A stretch of DNA of 6,431 bases, taken from contig CAMEPN010000111.1 in NCBI GenBank assembly GCA_945931735.1, forward strand, positions 1-6,431, given 5' to 3'. The DNA is from an uncultured Clostridia bacterium. Lineage in GTDB: Bacteria > Bacillota > Clostridia > Oscillospirales > Ruminococcaceae. Under the pieces are notes generated by a model. The model was not told the origin of the DNA and ran no database searches. It worked only from the letters and a program-made list of their open reading frames with translations. Shown here in pieces: positions 1-3,704 of this stretch. Within the stretch, counting starts at the first letter, position 1. Each line of letters starts with the position of its first letter. The position numbers and the translations under genes are program-made.

Positions 1-1
1 G

Positions 2-127
2 TACCTCAACCTCACGGAAAAGCAGGCTCACCGACATATCCAAAAGCTCGCCATGGATTCACGCAGACCTCAGCGCGACATTGCGGAGGATATCCTGCGG
101 ACGTACAGCGGCATGACTAATGTTTGA
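2..127 (+). CDS. ANTAR-domain antitermination response regulator, 3' end only
   Basis: The reading frame is open from the left edge to a TGA at 125-127 and gives 41 C-terminal residues. It carries the hallmark of the ANTAR three-helix RNA-binding domain: an EKQAHRHIQKLAMDSRRPQR-type stretch with the conserved Ala, the AMDSRRP turn, then an IAEDIL helix close to the C-terminus. ANTAR proteins (AmiR, NasT, EutV families) bind paired RNA hairpins in nascent leaders and prevent termination; most Firmicute versions have a receiver domain in front, which would lie off the left edge. A strong terminator follows at once, so this is the last gene of its transcript. The N-terminal half, and therefore the signal it responds to, cannot be seen. 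I found no ANTAR-type twin-hairpin target elsewhere in the window. The family call is quite sure; the target genes are unknown. Confidence 0.85.
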   Translation, partial: YLNLTEKQAHRHIQKLAMDSRRPQRDIAEDILRTYSGMTNV

Positions 128-134
128 TTTTCCA

Positions 135-167
135 CCCGCGGGGCGTTTGCTCTGCGGGGTTTGGTTT
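135..167 (+). terminator. Intrinsic terminator of the ANTAR regulator gene
   Basis: A 10-bp stem (135-144 with 149-158, two G-U pairs) closes a 4-base GTTT loop. It is followed by the T-rich tract TTTGGTTTT at 160-167. It begins 8 bases after the stop codon at 125-127, the normal place for a rho-independent terminator. It should isolate the regulator gene from the alpha-xylosidase gene downstream. Confidence 0.85.
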
Positions 168-244
168 TAGGATTGCAATTGTTTTGTTTTTGGGGGTATT
201 GTTGCTTTAGAATAATTTTCATATTTATGTGTTGTCGCAATGAA

Positions 245-309
245 GTGGGGGAAACCCTTCGGGCAAGGGAAAAACGGAGTTTTTCCCTCTCCCTACGGGT
301 CTCCCCCAC
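245..309. repeat. Nested palindrome, probable intergenic repeat element
   Basis: Outer arms 245-257 and 297-309 pair over 13 positions with a single mismatch (253 against 301). Inside, 267-275 (GGGAAAAAC) and 279-287 (GTTTTTCCC) pair perfectly over 9 bp with a 3-base loop. The whole 65 bases can fold as a hairpin on either strand, so both strands give very similar short translations. There is no T-run directly after it, so it is not a typical terminator. It looks like a small non-autonomous palindromic repeat; whether other copies exist in the genome cannot be seen here. Confidence 0.6.
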
Positions 310-443
310 ACCCCCTTCCGCTCTCCCTCTCCTTTTTCCTCAAGTTTCCGCTCCTTGCCTTTTCGGGTCGTGTTTCGCTTGCGCGAATTTTAGGTTATGC
401 TTCGCAAAGGCTCCTTTAGGCAGTCACAACAATTAATGTACCC

Positions 444-559
444 GCACCTTTCGGGCGCTCAATTTTCTGACGCGCATTGCATGGGTTAGGCGAGGGGCGC
501 TTTTTGCATTGATGGCACCTGCACCTTTCGAACGCTCAATTTTCTGCCGCGCATTGTAT
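444..559. repeat. Diverged direct repeat pair, 39 bp at a 77-bp step
   Basis: Copies at 444-482 and 521-559 match at 35 of 39 positions. The shared core is GCACCTTTCG, then CGCTCAATTTTCTG and CGCGCATTG. In the second copy the CATTGTAT end can pair with ATGCAATG at about 577-584, making a stem; the first copy lacks the matching partner. A related 13-mer with one mismatch occurs inverted at 3400-3412. No coding function is evident. Confidence 0.65.
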
Positions 560-632
560 TGGACGGCAGACGGCTATGCAATGACCTTGTGAAAAGCACT
601 ATTTGAAGTCGGAAATTTGTTATATTTCCTGC

Positions 633-693
633 GAAAAAAATTATATTTTTTTCCGTTTTACCCCTTGTATTTTTCAAAAAAATATGCTAAAAT
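633..693 (+). promoter_or_regulatory. Promoter of the alpha-xylosidase gene (sigma-A type, extended -10)
   Basis: TTGTAT at 665-670 (-35) and TAAAAT at 688-693 (-10) are separated by exactly 17 bases, and TG at 685-686 gives an extended -10 element (TGC before TAAAAT). Immediately upstream an A7 tract and a T7 tract (634-640 and 646-652) form an AT-rich palindrome at the usual place of an UP element. The predicted transcript start is near 700, leaving a leader of about 190 bases before the ATG at 891. This is the best promoter visible in the window. Confidence 0.75.
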
Positions 694-696
694 AAT

Positions 697-723
697 GTCG
701 TCGGATAAAAACGGCGGTTTTTT
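697..723 (+). promoter_or_regulatory. Short hairpin followed by U6 at the transcript start
   Basis: Bases 699-703 (CGTCG) pair with 712-716 (CGGCG) around an 8-base loop, with possible G-U extension to 697-718, and T6 follows at 718-723. It has the form of a weak attenuator or terminator but sits right at the predicted +1. It may therefore stabilise the 5' end or simply be chance. Low confidence. Confidence 0.3.
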
Positions 724-735
724 ATGCCGTGTGAT

Positions 736-747
736 GTAAACGATTAC
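736..747 (+). promoter_or_regulatory. Candidate LacI-family operator
   Basis: GTAAACGATTAC is a 12-base imperfect palindrome (10 of 12 positions symmetric) centred on CG. This is the layout used by LacI/PurR-family sugar regulators, which insert a residue pair at a central CG. It lies about 36-47 bases downstream of the predicted transcript start, where a bound repressor would act as a roadblock. A sugar-responsive repressor would fit an alpha-xylosidase gene, but no regulator gene is visible and the motif is short. Confidence 0.4.
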
Positions 748-765
748 TCTGTTTTAAGTTAATCG

Positions 766-792
766 GCTTAAAATCGGTTCCGATCTTTAAGC
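766..792 (+). promoter_or_regulatory. Leader hairpin, 11 bp with one bulged base
   Basis: Bases 766-772 pair with 786-792 and 773-776 with 781-784, with C785 bulged and a GTTC loop at 777-780. No U-tract follows, so it is not a terminator. It could be an RNA structure in the alpha-xylosidase leader or a second protein-binding palindrome; I do not recognise a known riboswitch here. Confidence 0.4.
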
Positions 793-875
793 GGGAACTC
801 TGCGGCGCCGGTTCGGGCAATACGGACAAATGCGGCTGTAAAGCGGTTTCGGCTTTGTTAATAATAATAATTGAC

Positions 876-880
876 GGAGG
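876..880 (+). promoter_or_regulatory. Ribosome binding site that fixes the GH31 start
   Basis: GGAGG ends 10 bases before the ATG at 891. The in-frame upstream codon at 855 would add 12 residues (MLIIIIDGGNLP) encoded by the AT-rich leader and the ribosome binding site itself, so it is rejected. The protein beginning MKYADGLW also matches the usual N-terminus of the YicI family. Confidence 0.85.
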
Positions 881-890
881 TAATTTACCA

Positions 891-3197
891 ATGAAGTATG
901 CAGACGGACTCTGGCTCAACAAGCCCGGCTACGGCGTGAACTACGCTACGCAGATCTATGAGGTGACTGCTGACGAAAAGTCTATCAATGTCCTCGCGAC
1001 AAACCAGTGGATAGGCAACCGCGGAATGACCCTCGGCGGCCCTGTTCTCGAGATCACCTTCACTTCCACCCTAAAAAACACTATCAAGGTAACTGTCGAC
1101 CATTTTAAGGGCAGAGTTACAAAGGCACCCTCGTTCGAGCTTTACGAGGACGCTGATTTCAAGCCCGTTATCACCGAAAAGGACGACGCGTTCGAGCTTG
1201 TTTCGGGCAAGACAAAGGTCGTTGTCCCCAAGGGCGGCGCATGGGACATTAAGTACTACTACGACGGCAGACTGCTCACGAAGCAGGGCTGGCGCACCAC
1301 CTCCTATATCCTCGAGGAGCAGTGGAAGACCAACGAGCGCATGGCTGACGACGAGATGAAGCCTTTCTTCGCGCACGACGACACCGCTGAGAACGGCGTA
1401 ATGCGCGAGATGATGAACATAAGCGTCGGCGAGAGCATCTACGGCTTCGGCGAGAAGTTCTCCACCTTCGTAAAGAACGGTCAGACCGTTGACGTATGGA
1501 ACAACGACGGCGGCACTTCCTCAGAGCAGAGCTACAAGTCCATTCCGTTCTATGTATCCTCCAACAGCTACGGTCTGTTCGTAAATCACCCTGAAAAGGT
1601 CAATTTCGAGGTCGCTAGCGAAACTGTTTCCAAGGTAGCTTTCTCCGTTCAGGGCGAGCATCTCGAATACTTCGTTATCGGCGGCGCGAACATTGCGGAA
1701 GTGCTCTCTACATACACCGACCTCACCGGAAAGCCCGCGCTGACCCCTGCGTACACCTTCGGTCTGTGGCTCACCACTTCCTTTACCACCAACTACGACG
1801 AGGAAACCGTAACCAGCTTTATCGACGGCATGGCGGAGCGCGATATCCCGCTCGAGGTGTTCCACTTCGACTGCTTCTGGATGAAGGAGTTCAACTGGTG
1901 CGACTTCACATGGGACAAGAGAATGTTCCCCGACCCCAAGGCTATGCTCCAGCGTCTTAAGGCAAAGGGGCTTGAGATATGTGTATGGATAAACTCCTAC
2001 ATCGCACAGCGCTCCACTATGTTTGACGAGGGCGTAAAGGGCGGCTATTTCCTCAAGACGACCGACGGCTCCGTATGGCAGGGCGATATGTGGCAGCCGG
2101 GCATGGCTATCGTCGACTTCACCAACCCCGCCGCACGCGAGTGGTACAAGAGCAAGCTCCGCGCGCTCTGCGAGATGGGCGTAAACGCGTTCAAGACCGA
2201 CTTCGGCGAGAGAATACCCACAAAGGGCGTTGTATACTACGACGGCAGCGACCCCTACAAGATGCACAACTACTACACCTACCTCTACAACAAGACTGTT
2301 CACGAGGTGCTTGAGGAATATTACGGCAAGGACAAGGCTTGCCTGTTCGCGCGCTCCGCGACTGTCGGCGGACAGAAGTTCCCCGTACACTGGGGCGGCG
2401 ACTGCTTCTCCAACTACGAGTCCATGTGGGAAACGCTGCGCGGCGGTCTGTCGCTGTGCATGAGCGGTTTCGGCTACTTCAGCCACGATATCTCCGGCTT
2501 CGAGGCGCAGGGTACTCCCGACCTGTACAAGCGCTGGTGCGCGTTCGGTCTGATGAGCTCCCACTCCAGACTGCACGGAAACAGCTCCTACCGCGTTCCG
2601 TGGAACTTTGACGAGGAGAGCTGCGATGTCCTCCGCCACTGGACAAAGCTCAAGGGCAGACTGATGCCTTACCTCTGGACTCAGGCTCACAAGACCCACG
2701 AAACGGGTATCCCGATGATGCGCGCAATGGTAGTGGACTACACCGACGACCCCGCCTGCCGCAATCTCGACAGACAGTATATGCTCGGCGATAACCTGCT
2801 TGTTGCTCCCGTATTCAACGAGGAGGGCACTGCGCAGTATTATGTTCCCGAGGGCAAGTGGACGGACATACAGACAGGCAAGGTGTTCGACGGCGGAAAG
2901 TGGTACACCACCAAGCACGACTACTTCTCCATGCCCGTGCTCGCGAAGCCGAACAGCATAATCGTTTACGGCGATTTCAAGCGCGCGTTTGAATACGACT
3001 ACGCAGAGAATGCAGAGGTCGTTATTTATCAGCTTGAGGACGGCAAGACTGCCGAAACAGTGGTTTACGACACCGAGTCGAACAAGCTGCTGACCCTCAA
3101 GGCGACGAGAAGCGGCGACGTTATCAAGGTAACTGCCGAGGGCACTGCGAAGAACTTCAAGGTAAGAAGCGCAGAGGGTCTTTCCATAGAGATGTGA
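891..3197 (+). CDS. yicI: Alpha-xylosidase, glycoside hydrolase family 31 (YicI type)
   Basis: This 768-residue enzyme should release terminal alpha-linked xylose, for example from isoprimeverose and other xyloglucan-derived oligosaccharides, with retention of configuration. E. coli YicI has 772 residues, and the two align along their length. Visible layout: N-terminal beta-sandwich (about 1-265), a (beta/alpha)8 barrel (about 266-605) and C-terminal beta domains. The catalytic nucleophile is Asp437 in FKTDFGERIP and the acid/base is Asp504 in HWGGDC. YicI residues tied to xylose specificity (Phe277, Cys307, Phe308, Trp345, Lys414) all have identical counterparts at a constant offset of 21: Phe298, Cys328, Phe329, Trp366, Lys435. 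There is no signal peptide, so it acts in the cytosol on imported sugars. It has its own promoter and a likely operator, stands alone, and converges with the dockerin gene. An alpha-glucosidase activity is possible but less likely given the conserved Cys-Phe pair. Confidence 0.95.
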   Translation: MKYADGLWLNKPGYGVNYATQIYEVTADEKSINVLATNQWIGNRGMTLGGPVLEITFTSTLKNTIKVTVDHFKGRVTKAPSFELYEDADFKPVITEKDDAFELVSGKTKVVVPKGGAWDIKYYYDGRLLTKQGWRTTSYILEEQWKTNERMADDEMKPFFAHDDTAENGVMREMMNISVGESIYGFGEKFSTFVKNGQTVDVWNNDGGTSSEQSYKSIPFYVSSNSYGLFVNHPEKVNFEVASETVSKVAFSVQGEHLEYFVIGGANIAEVLSTYTDLTGKPALTPAYTFGLWLTTSFTTNYDEETVTSFIDGMAERDIPLEVFHFDCFWMKEFNWCDFTWDKRMFPDPKAMLQRLKAKGLEICVWINSYIAQRSTMFDEGVKGGYFLKTTDGSVWQGDMWQPGMAIVDFTNPAAREWYKSKLRALCEMGVNAFKTDFGERIPTKGVVYYDGSDPYKMHNYYTYLYNKTVHEVLEEYYGKDKACLFARSATVGGQKFPVHWGGDCFSNYESMWETLRGGLSLCMSGFGYFSHDISGFEAQGTPDLYKRWCAFGLMSSHSRLHGNSSYRVPWNFDEESCDVLRHWTKLKGRLMPYLWTQAHKTHETGIPMMRAMVVDYTDDPACRNLDRQYMLGDNLLVAPVFNEEGTAQYYVPEGKWTDIQTGKVFDGGKWYTTKHDYFSMPVLAKPNSIIVYGDFKRAFEYDYAENAEVVIYQLEDGKTAETVVYDTESNKLLTLKATRSGDVIKVTAEGTAKNFKVRSAEGLSIEM

Positions 3198-3221
3198 TAC
3201 CGTAAAAACAGCATAATAAAG

Positions 3222-3247
3222 CGCCGCGCAGTCAATACTGCGCGGCG
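3222..3247. terminator. Hairpin behind the GH31 gene, possible terminator without a U-tract
   Basis: A perfect 11-bp GC-rich stem (3222-3232 with 3237-3247) closes a CAAT loop, 24 bases after the GH31 stop codon. Position and strength fit a terminator, but on the + strand the next bases are TCAGTCTGTCG, the end of a MITE-like element, and not a T-run. On the - strand it is followed by CTTTATTATG, a weak U-rich tract, so it might work for the convergent gene. The function is uncertain; the hairpin itself is certain. Confidence 0.55.
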
Positions 3248-3248
3248 T

Positions 3249-3375
3249 CAGTCTGTCGAAAAAGTAAATAAATTTACGCGTAGCGGACTGATTTTCGCAT
3301 TCCTAGTGTTTTGCGTAAGCAAAACACTAGGAATGCAAAAGTCAATTTGCTTCGCAAGACTTTTTCGACAGACTG
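3249..3375. mobile_element. MITE-like nested palindromic element, 127 bp
   Basis: Perfect 17-bp terminal inverted repeats (3249-3265 and 3359-3375, CAGTCTGTCGAAAAAGT form) enclose a perfect 18-bp central stem (3297-3314 with 3319-3336) with a GTAA loop. The connecting segments 3266-3296 and 3337-3358 are also partly complementary, so the whole element can fold into one long hairpin. It encodes no protein. Size, terminal repeats and intergenic site fit a non-autonomous miniature element moved by a transposase in trans. No target-site duplication is visible in the flanks (CGCGGCGT on the left, CAATGCCT on the right), so mobility is inferred only. Confidence 0.7.
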
Positions 3376-3376
3376 C

Positions 3377-3392
3377 AATGCCTTACGGCATT
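3377..3392. repeat. Small perfect hairpin beside the MITE-like element
   Basis: AATGCC at 3377-3382 pairs with GGCATT at 3387-3392 around a TTAC loop. It lies one base beyond the right terminal repeat of the 127-bp element. It is followed at 3400-3412 by a 13-mer that matches, in inverted orientation and with one mismatch, the core of the direct repeats at 444-559, so this short stretch may be a remnant of the same repeat family. Confidence 0.45.
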
Positions 3393-3464
3393 TCGGGGGC
3401 AGAAAATTCAGCCAAAGCCAATGAATTGACCTACTGACAGATACTTTTTAACAGAAAAATGGGC

Positions 3465-3663
3465 GCACGCCTTAGGGTGTTGCCAATAAAGCAGTTTCCG
3501 CCCCGCCGAGCAAATCATCTGTGAAAAAGATGAAGTTACGGCGAGGCGGAATTGCCCAAGGCGGCACGCCTTAGCGTGCTTCCGATAAAGCAGTTTTTGA
3601 CCCGCCGAGCCAAACTACCTTTAGTAAAGTGGAGGTAAAGGCTCGGCGGAACTGCCCAAAGGG
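3465..3663. repeat. Two tandem ~100-bp palindromic units
   Basis: Unit 1 (3465-3563, 99 bp) and unit 2 (3564-3663, 100 bp) both run GCACGCCTTAG, a short hairpin, then ATAAAGCAGTTT, CCGCCGAG, a spacer, a reverse-complementary CGGCG arm, and TGCCCAA. In unit 2 the arms 3590-3595 and 3650-3655, 3602-3611 and 3640-3649, and 3616-3620 and 3633-3637 pair. In unit 1 the arms 3491-3508 pair with 3539-3555, and 3516-3520 with 3528-3532. The arms differ in sequence between units but stay self-complementary. A partial third start (GCACCC at 3664) follows at the same step and merges into the hairpin behind the dockerin gene. No protein is encoded. Confidence 0.7.
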
Positions 3664-3683
3664 GCACCCTTTTCGGTGCGCCC
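3661..3683 (-). terminator. Candidate terminator of the dockerin-protein gene
   Basis: Read on the - strand, 21 bases past the stop codon, 3675-3679 pairs with 3664-3668 around a 6-base loop, extended by three G-C pairs (3681-3683 with 3661-3663) across one bulged base. The following U-tract is only three bases, so as an intrinsic terminator it is weak. It is also the third, partial member of the ~100-bp repeat series, so terminator and repeat are not separable here. Confidence 0.45.
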
Positions 3684-3704
3684 ATTGAAGTTATGTTGCC
3701 GAGA

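Larger units (their letters stand above)
168..660. other. Gene-free intergenic stretch with palindromes and repeats
   Basis: No reading frame here looks like a protein gene. The short open frames on both strands run through palindromes, lack ribosome binding sites and have low-complexity translations. Recognisable content is a nested palindrome at 245-309, a 39-bp direct repeat pair at 444-482 and 521-559, a small inverted repeat GGAAAT/ATTTCC at 611-616 and 624-629, and an A7/T7 palindrome at 633-653 just upstream of the promoter. The stretch between 310 and 443 is C/T-rich then mixed, with a 5-bp TTCGC/GCGAA hairpin near 377-390. It resembles an accumulation of decayed intergenic repeats; its origin cannot be proven from the window. 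Confidence 0.6.

Noticed and set aside
70..309. 79-residue frame on the - strand
   Set aside because: It overlaps the ANTAR coding end, the terminator and the palindrome in antisense; the translation mirrors that of the + strand because of self-complementarity.
161..436. Small protein of 91 residues on the + strand
   Set aside because: It runs through the terminator's T-tract and the nested palindrome, has no ribosome binding site, and its middle part is just the palindrome translated.
486..677. 63-residue frame on the - strand
   Set aside because: It covers the direct repeat and the AT-rich promoter-upstream DNA, with no ribosome binding site or domain.
855..890. Upstream start for the GH31 protein, adding 12 residues
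   Set aside because: The extension would be encoded by the leader and the GGAGG site itself. The ATG at 891 has proper spacing and fits the family N-terminus.
700..890. Known riboswitch or ANTAR-target twin hairpins in the GH31 leader
   Set aside because: The hairpins seen have loops of GTTC and GATAAAAA and do not show the AnnGnn hexaloops of ANTAR targets or any riboswitch core that I can recognise.
1521..2918. Long open frame of 465 codons on the - strand inside the GH31 gene
   Set aside because: It is the antisense shadow of a well-conserved enzyme. The codon bias of the real gene removes stops on the other strand, and its translation is Val/Leu/Ala-rich without a recognisable domain or ribosome binding site.
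3465..3683. CRISPR array
   Set aside because: There are only two full units of about 100 bp, mostly palindromic, with no short identical repeats separated by unique spacers.
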